From: Trichoplax sp. H2
Taxonomy: Eukaryota; Placozoa; Uniplacotomia; Trichoplacea
Length of the DNA stretch: 64,000 bases
Reading direction: 5' to 3'
Assembly (NCBI GenBank): GCA_003344405.1
Contig: NOWV01000001.1
Span: 744,001-808,000, forward strand
The notes under the pieces are model-generated. The model did not search any database and was not told where the DNA came from. It saw only the letters and a program-made list of their open reading frames with translations. Within the stretch, counting starts at the first letter, position 1. The number at the start of each line of letters is the position of its first letter. The translations under genes were made by a program, and so were the position numbers. Positions 11,516 through 23,975 of the stretch are shown in pieces.

Positions 11516-14500
11516 TTAGCTGCTACCACAACAGCCACGTTTCTGATTACTATTAGGGCGGGAATGATTTTGAATAGAGATTGTTTCACTTGCTTGTGAT
11601 CGTTTTCCTGGCATCTAAAATAATAATATCCAAATAGATAATTAGTTATCAGAAATTACACACCGTGTACGATTATATCACTGATGTAAAATATTAATGT
11701 ATGGGTATACGCGTACTTTATTTAATATGTCATTGGCCAGTCCAAGAAATGCCTGGATGAAAAAAGATGAAAATACTTCGTAAATTCTTGCAATTGAAAT
11801 AGAATTAATGAAAGTATAGATATACGCAAACATTGCAAGCATGCAATTGCTAGATAACCTGATACTTACCGCATCGATATTAATATTTGTTTTGGCACTT
11901 GTTTCCATAAATCGGATACTATGTATCCTGGCCAACTTAAAAATGAAAAACATTATCAGCATTAGAAATATCAATATCACTAAATATCGAAGCTGCCTTT
12001 TGGCGAATATAAGAGATTGATACCTCTTCTGCTTCAGATTTCAATACTTCTCGCTTATCTGCTTCATCAACTTTATTTCCTAAAATTATCTTTTCTACGT
12101 CTTTACTAGCATGCTGGGTGATAAAATTTTAAATATCAAATTGTAGTAGATTCTGAACGTTTTATAATTGATTATCACTTTAATAGTAATACCCATCGTC
12201 ATACAATTAGTTGCTATCGGCAACATTATAAATAATTGATACATATTGTGATATCCTGGTTATTTTGAAGTTAATTACTCCATACCTCATCGATATTGCG
12301 AATCCATTTATTGATATTTTCAAATGATTTTCTCTGTGTTAAATCATATACCAGCATAATTCCCTGCACATTTATAATAGTTCACATTTATTATGGCGAT
12401 ATTCAGGTAGATAAGCAGTGATTCGCTATAACAGTTTACTTATTTATTATCCGAGAGTGAACTTACGTATCTTTCAAATTATTTATTTATCAAATAGCTA
12501 TTTTACGTGATCTTAAACAGAAAATGTAGTTTATAGCATTTGATGATATGATACTATCAACTAGACTATTATATCTAGTCCACCTATTATATAGTTGTAG
12601 GCATATAATTTTGTCATTTGCAATTGTGGTATTACCGCAACGCTTAATTAATATCTATAACTGGGTATTTCTATCAGAAGAATTATACTTTCAGCTATAC
12701 TTTTATGTACTAGCTTTACTGTTATTATCACCGAGGATAGAAGAAATTATAAATTGACATTTTAAATATTATCACCAGCCATACACTAAAATTAAATTGT
12801 AAAAGTACGACTATATAGAGTTTTAAATCTTTGGCAATAGTTACCTTTGCAAGAGCTATTACTAATCATAAGTGCTGATTCAATACTAAAAGATGAAATG
12901 TCGTATAAGAACTAGGTTTTTGACGAATTTAGAGATTGGCATGTAAAGTAATAAACTCCAGTAGTATCAATAAAAGGAAATAGCTATAAGTTGGCACCTG
13001 GGTTTTATTAAGGTATTAGCATCATAAAGGATACTTATGATGCGCAAGTTGTAAGGAGATTAAATATTAAAATTTAAAGTATCTAGTGAATAGATGCAGC
13101 AATTTATGGGCTAGTAAAGTTTTAAAGTAGCAATAAAGAACCCCACCTATGAATTTTTAAACCTATAGCATGTTTCAAGAAGTTCGACAGTCTTTAAAGC
13201 TAAAAATTAGAATCTACCGCCGACTTACCATTGCACCCCTGTAATAGGATGTAGTAATCGTATGAAATCTCTCCTGACCAGCTGTATCCCTAAAAATAGA
13301 CGAAATAATGAAATGTAGAGAAGATTTGTAGTTTTAAAACAAATATTATTTCATTTATAGCTGGTATTTTTTCATAAAAACTATATCAAACAATAAAATT
13401 ATTACAGTATTATCAGTACGTATCTCGGACATATAAACTAAAGATAGAGTTGATTTCCAACCTATGCAGAGTATACTCTTAACTATAAAAAGATATAATT
13501 CTATATAGGCATTAAAATTATCAATTCATGATATGCCTAAATGCAATAACTTAATAATTATCCAATCTTACCATATTTGTAATTTAATCTTTTTTCCTTG
13601 CAGTTCAATCGTTTTGATTTTAAAATCAATTCCTATTGTAATGATCATTATTTAATCCGGCATTAGTATTCACATTTACGGTAAATAAATTTCTAGAAAT
13701 TGCGAACTTCTAAAGCGATTGTCAAAATCTTTAAAGAATGAGAATCTTTTCTGTTTATTTCGATATGAACATTCTAGCCGTTCACTTACAATTTCGAATA
13801 AGTAAAATATTGACTATTCTAAGACTGCCTAAGTATTAGCTACTATAGTAGCTAGCATAGTTGTAATAGTTGTCGTATCTAATATGATCTGATATACTAT
13901 AGTTGGATGTCTTAATTAATAACAAGAAATTATAAGTTTTTAACGTATGCGGACGCTTTAGAAAATTGGCGATATGACAGTAAAGATCATTACACTTAAT
14001 CAATATCCACATCAACGTAAAATACAAATGTGGCTTGATTTAACATATTTGGAGTTATAAAATGTATCAGTTTTCGTGAATGTAACTATCATATATTGAT
14101 TGTGAAAATAGCTACTAGATAGAGAAATAAGTCCTGTGAATAAAAAACTGATCAAGGTCACGTCCGATGGAAATTTTATGGCAAGTAAGATCGGGAACCG
14201 ATTACTGTACTAAATTTATCTTATAAGCGGATTTAATAGCAGTCAACTATATTTGCTTTAGGTATGGAAATAGAATTTGCGATCAAGTTCTAAGAATTGA
14301 ATTCTCTTATCGCGAACCGTATGGGGAACTGAATGCTAAAAAATTTTCGTCTAAGTAGCTTGATGATCAACGAGGGGTTTTTCATCAATTGTAAAGTAAT
14401 ATTAAAGATCGATTAATCACCAGGCCGAAATTTCTTATTGTGAGTTGTGTCCTTACTAATTTTTTTCCTTATAACCAGACGATTACCTGGACACTTCGTA

Positions 14501-15670
14501 TACGTTACGGCGATAACTGTTGTAATATATTGCTCTGTAGATATCTTAACCACAAGGTTAATTTAGCACAATCCCACTAATTCTACTGAAATGACCACAT
14601 GTCAATGCTTCGTGTAACGGTTATATCAAACTAATCCTCCTCCTGTAAATAGATTGGCAATATATTGCTAAAGAAATTAGAGATAGCTAAGACTATAAGT
14701 TAATCAATCTATGATTTCTTGAGGTATCGTGCAAGAACAGCAAAACAACTAATCTGTTAGGGGCCTTGTAATGTTACAACTTTTTCCTCCGCTAGAAATT
14801 TAATCTTCTAGGTGCATATTGTATCTCCGTATTGCATGTATTACTAACTCTTGATGTTATAATTTAAAGTAAATTATAAAGATATATGAATATTTGCAAT
14901 AGCTTAAACATGGACAAGAAATTCCTATTTGCTCTAGGAATTCATGCAATAAATCTATAAAACGTATTTTCATTAAACACTTTCCTACGCGAAGGATGAT
15001 GATTGCAAAAGGTCCTTTTTGATCAGATAAAATTTGAACTAGCAATTGCCTAAATATATGAACTCAAAATTAGCATCTACTTTATAGTCTTTATTAATCG
15101 ATAGAAGGAGAAGCCCTATGGTTATCTAACATGCAATTGAACGAAATAAAATTTTACTAAAACAGAGTAAAAGATTTGTAGAGCATCGATTAATTCCTTG
15201 TTTGGTTTGACACTTTGTTTAAGTAATATACGGAGTTGATCAGCTGAAGCTTAAAATAGATGATAAAAAGACGAAATCGATAATCAATATCGGTCAAATT
15301 TTAATTAGTCAGGCATAAATCCTGGATATTCAGCTAGAAGCACTGAGAAGATATGTCAGTTTGCATCAGAAATAGAATAAGAGGGATAAATTTGATATAT
15401 ATGGATTCAAGGAAGATATAGCGGGAGGTTAAGAAGTAGAATTCAGCTAGAAAGGTAGAGAGGTCTCCAAGCGAACACAAAAAGGGTGAAATTCAATATT
15501 AGTACATCATGGTTATTATAACATATGGTAGTGCTAGGCTTACCTATAGTGGATATAAATGTGGTATTGAATGCATCATCAGAAAATCGAAACAGGATGC
15601 ATGTTTTACCAACACCGCTATCACCAATCAATAATATTTTAAATAGGAGATCGTAAGTTTTTTTCGACAT
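11516..15670 (-). CDS. RAB10: Rab10 small GTPase
   Basis: Rab GTPase of exocytic and endosomal recycling membranes. Exons in gene order: 15670-15544, 13632-13572, 13289-13229, 12363-12286, 12113-12024, 11935-11870, 11752-11717 and 11614-11516. The total is 618 bp, 205 aa, with all phases consistent. The G motifs are intact: GDSGVGKT (16-23), FISTIG, WDTAGQE (63-69), NKVD (122-125) and ETSAK (150-154). Rab10 rather than Rab8/13 is favoured by KKTYDLLFK at the start, by the segment around [12 protein letters not shown], and by [16 protein letters not shown]; Rab8 has FRTITTAYYRG. Thr73 in switch II, the LRRK2 target in human Rab10, is present. The C-terminus ends GCCGSS, so the two prenylatable cysteines are followed by three residues, unlike the terminal CC of vertebrate Rab10. 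The first intron is 1.9 kb and the others 88-865 bp. Confidence 0.95.
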
Positions 15671-16484
15671 GGTTGAGTAATCCTATCTGTTCCTACGGCT
15701 AGATTTTCAATTCCTTGGTAAATATGAAGATAGTTCTTTCTAACTATGACGTTCACAAGGTTAACTTGAACTTTTAAGAGATAGTGGCAAGAAGGGTTAT
15801 ATAAGCAGCTTCTTTTTTCTTTTAGCGTTGTTACAGCCCACAAAACTTGTATATACTTGACGAGTAATAGCCCAACTCTGTCCTACCAATATAGTCAGTA
15901 CTCCCCTACTCGATATCGGTTAGCCGAACTTTCGGAATGGAAAAGCATAGTCTTTTCAAGTAATCGTCCTATACTAGACCCAGCATAAACAGATAGATAT
16001 TTTCTATATATAAAGATACCTACATCGACGGCAATCTATTTGTAAGTAACCAGTAAAAACCGTTACTATATCGTCTTGCGCGTTAGTATATTCAGCTAAA
16101 TTTCACCATATGGTTATTAATTTTCTCGTTCATGACGTATGAAGCAGCTTCGTCATTTTTTCTTCTAATTGAATTCAAAAGGTTTTATAAGGAATACAAT
16201 GAGCCATACTATCAATATCACTCTTATTAATTCGTTACAAGAAAGCAACCAAATTTCTGTAAGTACACTACGTTCTCATTTCATGTTAAGATCTTTACCT
16301 GAAAGAGGGATGAAAAAATCCATGTGGCATTAGTAATGATATTAAAATTTAAATGCATTTTATTTCAGTCTATTGCTAGACTTATTCTTTTGTAATTATC
16401 ATCGATCGGCAGAAACTCATGTGCTACCTGTATTGACTATAATCCTGTCAAGTAATAATTAATTGGGTAACATAGCTTACAGTA
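15671..16484. other. Upstream region of Rab10, no gene recognised
   Basis: This probably holds the promoter and 5' UTR of Rab10, which is transcribed leftward. A 71-codon open frame overlaps the Rab10 start on the same strand in another frame (15628-15843) and has no domain. I cannot point to a specific promoter element. Confidence 0.4.
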
Positions 16485-17015
16485 AAGTATGACTAGTTTT
16501 TTCTTATTGTATACAGCAAAGAGCAAGTACATCTTTATACCTAGGTCTAAAATCGAATTGTCCAATACGATAACGAAATTGTAATTTCTATATAATACTT
16601 CCGGCTAATAGTAAAAATTGATGCAACTTTTATAGAATTTTCTGCCATGATATATGCAAAGTATGCAGCAGTATGATTAGTTTCTTGCTATTGTATAACA
16701 AGTAAGTATGTCTCTCTACGTAGGCCTAAAATCGAATGATCTGACACGATGACAAAGTTGCAATATCTACGCAATGCTACTGTTTTATAGTAAATTGATG
16801 CAACTTTTATAGAATTTTCTGTCATGATCTATGCAAAGTATAAAGTAGTATGACCGAACTCTTTATTATTGTATAAAAAAGTAAGTACGTGTTTATACCT
16901 AAGTCTAAAATCAAATGGTTCGACATGATAACAAAATTGCAATATTTATGGAATGCTACTGGTTAATAATAAAATTGATGCAACTCTCATTGGAATTTTT
17001 GCCATGATATAGGCT
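16485..17015. repeat. Three diverged ~178-bp tandem repeats
   Basis: The block TTGATGCAACT recurs at 16618, 16795 and 16975 (spacings 177 and 180). Around each copy the same order appears: AGTATGA, TTATTGTATA, AGTACxTxTxTATACCTAxGTCTAAAATC, ACGATAAC-like, TTGCAATAT, the marker block, and GCCATGATATA. The copies differ at roughly one base in five by eye, so this is an old small satellite. It has no coding potential. Confidence 0.85.
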
Positions 17016-20000
17016 AGTATTTATAATAACGTGATTCAAGAATATCATGACAAGAACTTTGGTTTCTTATTAACTTCATTTTAATACAAGAATTAGATCT
17101 ACTGGTAAGAGCTCTCTGCGCCTATATTTGAGTGAAGATATTTCAAATTGCATATTGTTGGCATCTTCGGCAATGAGACACTTTAACAATCTTATAATCT
17201 ATCCTATAGGCATAATCTATTTCGGAGCTACTTTATACCTTACCTTCTCGACAACAACTTTACTCCTATGAAAGTGCTTTATTATTCGCATTAACATACA
17301 GATTATTGCCGACATAAAGTCGTATTTTCAATATTGCTCTCCAGTCTGTATTCCAGTATCTACGACAATAGATATTTGATTCGTTCTCATATGTATAGTT
17401 TTAATTAAGTCTCCTATGATTACTTTAAAATAAGGCTACCTTCAATTAAAAGATATTCTTCTATACGGCTATCCAAAATATACCAAGTCTGATTAGATCG
17501 TAAATATACTAATAGCTTCATCATATTTCAAAACATTTTCAAATTAAGTACACTGTAGCTAAAGCTGGTAAATACCAACATCTCATATCGTTAAATCAAT
17601 GTTTATCTAGAAAACTCTAGAGTGACATTTATAGATGAAAAACTAATACAAGTATCATTAGATCAATGATTTCGTTTAAACATATATGAAGTAATTTTAA
17701 CCATTTTTCCGTAAAGATATTGTAAAATCGAGAGCTCTGTGATTCATTATATACTCGTACATTATTTACGGTTCCTTCGCTAAAAGTTCTGTAACATTCT
17801 TTATGCGGAGTATCCAATTGTTCGTGAGATATAATAGCGCCAATAATTAATCTCATAAATTATTTCTGATCGGCTAATTGTACAGCAAATGAGTTCTTGA
17901 TTCATTTAAAACTTGACGAATCTCCAATTCTTTATCCTACTGGTATTGTAAATTTATATCATAAATGATATTTCGTCTTATATATAGAAAGTGATTATCA
18001 TCGAAATTTGATACCTATACCACTCTGGATTATTCCTTAACAAAAACGGCAATATGACGAGAGTTTTTTGTCACAAACTTAACTTCTATACTAGTTGAAA
18101 TAAATTATATTTACTTAAAGATATTATGTATTCTTACCTAACTATGTCAACTTTTTATTGCCATGGTTACTAATTGAGATATTAAAATCACTCAACTCTT
18201 CGTCCATTCTTTCTCATAAGTAATTTTCTAAAGCAATGATACCAATAAATGAACATATTTTATTTTGTAGACACAATGATATCAGGACCATTTTGCTTAC
18301 ACATACACTGATTACACATATATTATAGTATCTGTCCTTGAAGTTATTTGTTTTAATATTAATGACATTCTAAATACCTTCCTAATTATTGTCGATAATC
18401 ATCACGCTGATATTTAACAAGCGTTATAAAAATATTTAATGATTTATTTCTTAATGATTGCGGATATATTTCTAAAACTATCGTTTCCAGTAATGTATTT
18501 TATATGCAAGTATGAATCATATATTTAAAATTCTAAATACTGGCTCAGCTACTGTCAACATTGCCGTAGCACCATTTTGGTAGTAAGAAAACGAGAAATA
18601 CTAAATATAATTTCTGTAGTTATTCTTATTATGCGCTATTAACTATAGGATGCGATAAACGGTTCCTATAAATCGTATTCACTTTTAGTAAAGTATTTTA
18701 GATAAATGCACCCTTAATATAACACCATTGATCTATTTTTATCAGTTAAAAGATTTATTTATTGACTCGTTTTTTAAGACATACTTATTACTACGCATCA
18801 GCGAAATCTATTTCACACATTTAACCCTACTTGATTTTAAGAGAAATAATTTAGGCTACACTCTTAGCATCGATTTATTTCATAAGTTGAAATATTTACT
18901 TGTAATAATTATTAAGAATACACTCCTGACTAGCTAGTATCGCAATACGTACCATAAATAATGTATGCAATAACCGTTATCAGCATCAATGCATTTCTCT
19001 GGTTCAAATATTTAGTAAATGATTGTTCGTGACATAATATTCACTACGAATCGTCGTGGTCCATTTTTATATATAAGCCATGTTCGGTTTCAAGCACAGC
19101 TATTTGAATCCTACCTTTGCCCTAATACAGCAGTATCATTCTATTATTTTGCATTATTAGTTGAAATACTCATTGAAGATTGCAACGAAGGCAGTATCCT
19201 TAAAAAACTGATTTAACAGGAAAATTAAAATTTATTTCAATCTTTACAATATAGATTTTAAGGGAAATATTATTAAAATATTAATCTTCTTCATCCTTAT
19301 TGTAATTTCCGAGCCTAATTTAAATTACATAACATAGATAAAATCATAACAGAACGTAAACGTAAAGACAGATATGCGTATAATTTGAAATTATACAAAA
19401 TTTTACCATATTTTACCATTAGTTTTTCTTTAACACGTACCAAAAGATATAAATATTGAATCGCTTTGTAGTTGATTAGATATAATTAGCCTATCATAGT
19501 TAGTTTCAACTTGATCACTGTTATGTAATGAAAACGATTAACGTGATTAAGGTCAATCAAACCTCGATCAATTTCACGTCAGTTATTATTTATGTGAATC
19601 TATATCGTATGTTGTAATGCACACATCTATTTATTCTGCATTGTTCAAAGTTTACGGATGAATAATTATATAATTATAAGATTATATTTAAATTTTTTCT
19701 AAACTGAGACACAATATACATTACAATTATAACGTCATAATTTTGAACTATTTCTGATCATGCGGTTATTCATCATGAGTGTGTTTGTTTAATAAGAATA
19801 GTTTTTATTAGCTGTACAATATCATAGTCGCATCATCAGAAAACCTTGGTACCTTTCATAAAAATGACACCATTGAATTGTAATAGTTCCAAGTATTAAT
19901 ATAGATGCTATGGCTGGCATTCTGATACATATTTATTCCTGATAAAGAATAGGTTATATGTTTAAAGCTCAGGCTATATGTTTAATGAAAAATATATGTT

Positions 20001-23000
20001 GCTACCTCTTATTATCGTTGTATTTATCATTAATTTAATACCATCGTCAAGAAATCTTTATTTTACGTTCTCCAGTACAGTGATCAACGTAATATTTTTT
20101 CATGCATTAAATTTCGATCAGGTCTGAACTCAACCTATATTATTAAAATAGAACTAGATAAAAATAAATTTACGTCTTCTATAAAAAAATGATATCTTAA
20201 TAGCTGATCATTTAATTTAGTGTAGATATAAATATTTAAGATTTAAGCTATAAGATATAATTAATCTGAGCACAGTAGTATTATAAATGGCTTGTATCTT
20301 ACTTAGAAATAGATACATTCGATATTTCGATAATTTGTTTGTTGGAAGACGATAGAATATTATAATTTCTAATTAGCTGCTTAGCTACGATAATAACTAA
20401 TGATACCTTAATGTTGACGACTTCTATACAATTCATCAGTTATTATGGTAAGGCCTTGCTTAAATGGAAAGCAGCTAGAAACTGATCTATATCCTTCTGC
20501 TGCAATCTCTTATATGTAATAGTCTAGATTTCTTTTAATAAAGAATATAAAATTTCTAGCTATTTCTCTACAGAATAATCTAAAAAAAGTGGGGATATTA
20601 CTCATCAAACATTGTCATGCTTATCTAGTTTAGAAGAAAATAGCTTGAAAATAGCGCGATATCATTTAGTTACAACATCTCCCACGAATGTAGTCAGTTT
20701 TACCATAAAGAGGAATAAGTGATACGTATCTCCTAATTTTCGTGACTTTCTATGTAATTTACAATACTTAGTAATCTATGCTATGAAATATTGCTATCTT
20801 GTCTAGGTAAAAGGAAAGCAGAAAGATAAGGATTGATCTGATCTTTATGCTTCAGTGCCAATTATGCTGCAGTCAAATTTACTACAATTAGGAAATGAAT
20901 AATACTCTAAGCCAAGCTAGAGCACTAAACTGGCTAATTGATATTCATAATCAATTTATTGAATGGTCGTAATTTTATCTTGATCATCTCGATCATTTTG
21001 TATGTCCCCATAGTTGGGTTCTAGGTTTGATCATTTTATACAGAATTTATAAAATTAATGATTGCTATATGCAAAATTAACTAATTCTAAAATCTAAAAT
21101 AATTTTACATGTATACATGTAAATATCCCGATTTGCAGAATGATAATAACATAGTAAGGGAAATGGGAAACGGGTAAAACGAGAATCTGTTAAGGTGTGA
21201 ATTAAAACAAGCAAACTATGGGCTTACCAATCATTACCATCAATTGTTACTACTGCACTACTATGATGATCCAATATTCAGTCTAAGGTAAAATAGTGAA
21301 TTATTATGACCGTTACTATCAAGTTACGATTAGCACCATTTATAAGCAACCTTGCCACCTTCATTGCATACAAACAAAATCCACGTTGCTAAGCAACTGC
21401 ATAAACCAGTGCATTGTGGGATGGAATAGGCAATGTTGATTGGCAACTAGCCGAAGTGATGATTGCGCCATTTAGCATTATAGAAAGGCCTTGATTCCAA
21501 CCTCTGGTTGGGTAGTTGTAGTTAGATAAAAGACTTGATCTAAACTATATGATCAAATTGATTAACCTTCCTTAGTATCGACGGGTTGTTCAAGGTAGGC
21601 AATTTGACTCAAGTTTACTGTTATCGATAGTGTAGAGGCAAAAAGAACGGAAAAATAACGCTAAATTGATAGAATTGAATTATAAAATCAAAATATCCAA
21701 CTTTAAAAGTTGTTCTTCCGTTATTTCCCAAATAATTGTATTAATTTCGTCGCAAGGTAAGATATGGAATAGATGTTTGATCCTCTAACCGAAATTTTTC
21801 AAGCGATCTATCGTAATTTATATCGAAAGTTCTACATTGATTTTAAGAACAAAATATATTCAACTTCTAAAGTTTTATCGATCCTATTTCTATATTATTC
21901 ACATCAATACCCCCAACAAGAGAAGATAGAACTTATATATTTGAACATTCAGTAAAAATTTTCAACTTATTTCTCACTATCCATTTTGAAAATCCTAGTT
22001 GAATATTTATTTCATCTCCTATATGTAGTAAATTACAACTTACATAGAAAATTCTACTTGTGATTCGATTTTTAACATGAAGATATCTTTTAAAAAGAGT
22101 ATTTTTTATAGTACTCCTGAGTTAATCACTTCGATCGCGTAGCAAGACTAAATATAGTATTATTACCGTCCTACTTCAATCTTCGAATTGAAATTTTTTC
22201 AACTAATCTGTCGCGACGGATGCCAAAAATCTTACTAGAGTGCTCTATTTGATCATCTCTATGATGTTGCTCATATTGATTTGATTAGATGGCTAACATA
22301 TCAGTCAAGGCTGTATTTTATAATAACCAACACAATGTAATGATCTTCTCACCTATCTATCTAAAGCAACGACAGCTCGCTATCATTTTCGTTATTTTGT
22401 TTTTCTGCGCACGATAGATACTTTCCCTTCTAGAAATCTTAAAGGCTATTTATTATACCTATGATAAATGTCTGCTAAATTTCGATATCAATTTGCCTTT
22501 GTAGTGTAGTTGCTTTTGGTATTTCCTTTCGAAAGTTGGAATATAGATAGATAGGGCTACGAAATTTTACTTTTAATTTCATCAGTTTTTCATGGTGATA
22601 AATTTTCCTAAGTTTGATTTCTAGGTATAAAGATCGAGATTTATCTACATTAATAACGTATTTGTTAACCGTATGCTAACCATGCTGTGAACGAAACGAT
22701 TCAATTTAATCTACTAGACTTTCTGTTCCTATTTTACGATCATTACGGATCATCTAGATGAAAAATTTTTATTTTACAGTCATCATTACCGACCGTTCTT
22801 ATTATAACTCGTCTTCATGAAGATCAATTAATTTTACTATATCTTGAGGGTGTAGTGACGGTTAACTTTGATCACAATTTTAAACCTACGCTACGGAAAT
22901 AACTAAGTACTGGTACTACCAACATTTTTGCTTTTAAATGGTTAATATTACCGATATCTTACCTGTCCTCATGTAAACTAAATTCAAATTGATGTCTTTG

Positions 23001-23975
23001 TTATAAGTTGACTGAAAATAGAATACTTTTGCTCATTTTTAATTAGTAATGTGATCGTAAGGTACTACCGTGTTTTCAATTGACATTATCGAGATAGTCA
23101 TTGTAATTGATTTAAAGGTTAATACGGCTATTGCAAAGATAACTATTGGAATGATGACATAATTTCCTACGCAGTAAATCAACGATATCTACCCTTGCTC
23201 CCCTCTTGATAGCTATGATCTTAATCTTAGTAGTTACAAATTGACAAATCCGACATTGAATGTAATCATAGAATGCTATGATCACTTCTAAATCGGTAGA
23301 AATAGAATCGATTGCGTAAAAAGATAGCCTCAATGAATTATCTAGGCGGCTTTCCTTTTTTACTATGGTATAAGTGTAGATTATTTTTGGGCACTTGATT
23401 ATATTGTAGCTTATGGAGATGAAGAACATCATGATTCTTATTTAATTTAAGATCCACTAGGCACCAATAAAATAATGCAAGAAATACATATTTGATATCG
23501 CATTGTCAATTTACTCAATTAATATTAAAATTAATTTTATGATTCATACTGTAATAATAATTACGATCAACAATAAACTAAGCATTAATAGCTTGTCAGA
23601 TCTGTTTAGTAGTATTCTCAATGGAATTCGCTCTTTAACCGTGATATTCTTTCTTTCGCTCTCCTAATGATAGATTTTGATAGAAAATAGTCATCTTTTA
23701 GCTTCTACCTATGAACTAGCTAAAAAATAGGACATTACTGGAACAGATTGATAAAGTAAAAGCTCTATGGTGGGTTAAAGAGAATCAAGTGAAGATTGGA
23801 AAGTAAATAGTGAAAAAATTGTAACCTTTACTTTTCCTGGATTCAGTCAAGGACTCGCCCTAATATTATTACTATTTTATACTTGTAGATATTCAGATAG
23901 TATACAAATTATTGTGGTTATTCGTTGATTTGGAATTTGGGTTGCGGTAATTGGATTATCCTTACAGTCCTCAGC
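17016..23975. other. 7-kb intergenic region between divergent Rab10 and MAK
   Basis: I find no conserved coding segment on either strand. The longest open frame is 106 codons (23112-23432, minus) with no domain and no splice context. The right end should include the MAK promoter. A possible weak repeat pair near 20,460 and 20,800 shares a GGAAAGCAG..GATCT..CTGCTGCA/CTGCAGT pattern but is too diverged to call. Confidence 0.45.

Noticed and set aside
12548-12757. 69-codon hydrophobic plus-strand frame
   Set aside because: Sits in a Rab10 intron on the opposite strand; Leu/Ile/Tyr-rich, as expected from AT-rich noise.
20450-20880. Two loosely similar GGAAAGCAG..CTGCxG segments
   Set aside because: Too many differences and gaps to support a duplication without computed alignment scores.
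23112-23432. 106-codon minus-strand frame
   Set aside because: Longest unassigned frame in the 8-kb spacer, but no recognisable domain, no splice partners and composition like the flanks. Chance is the simplest explanation.
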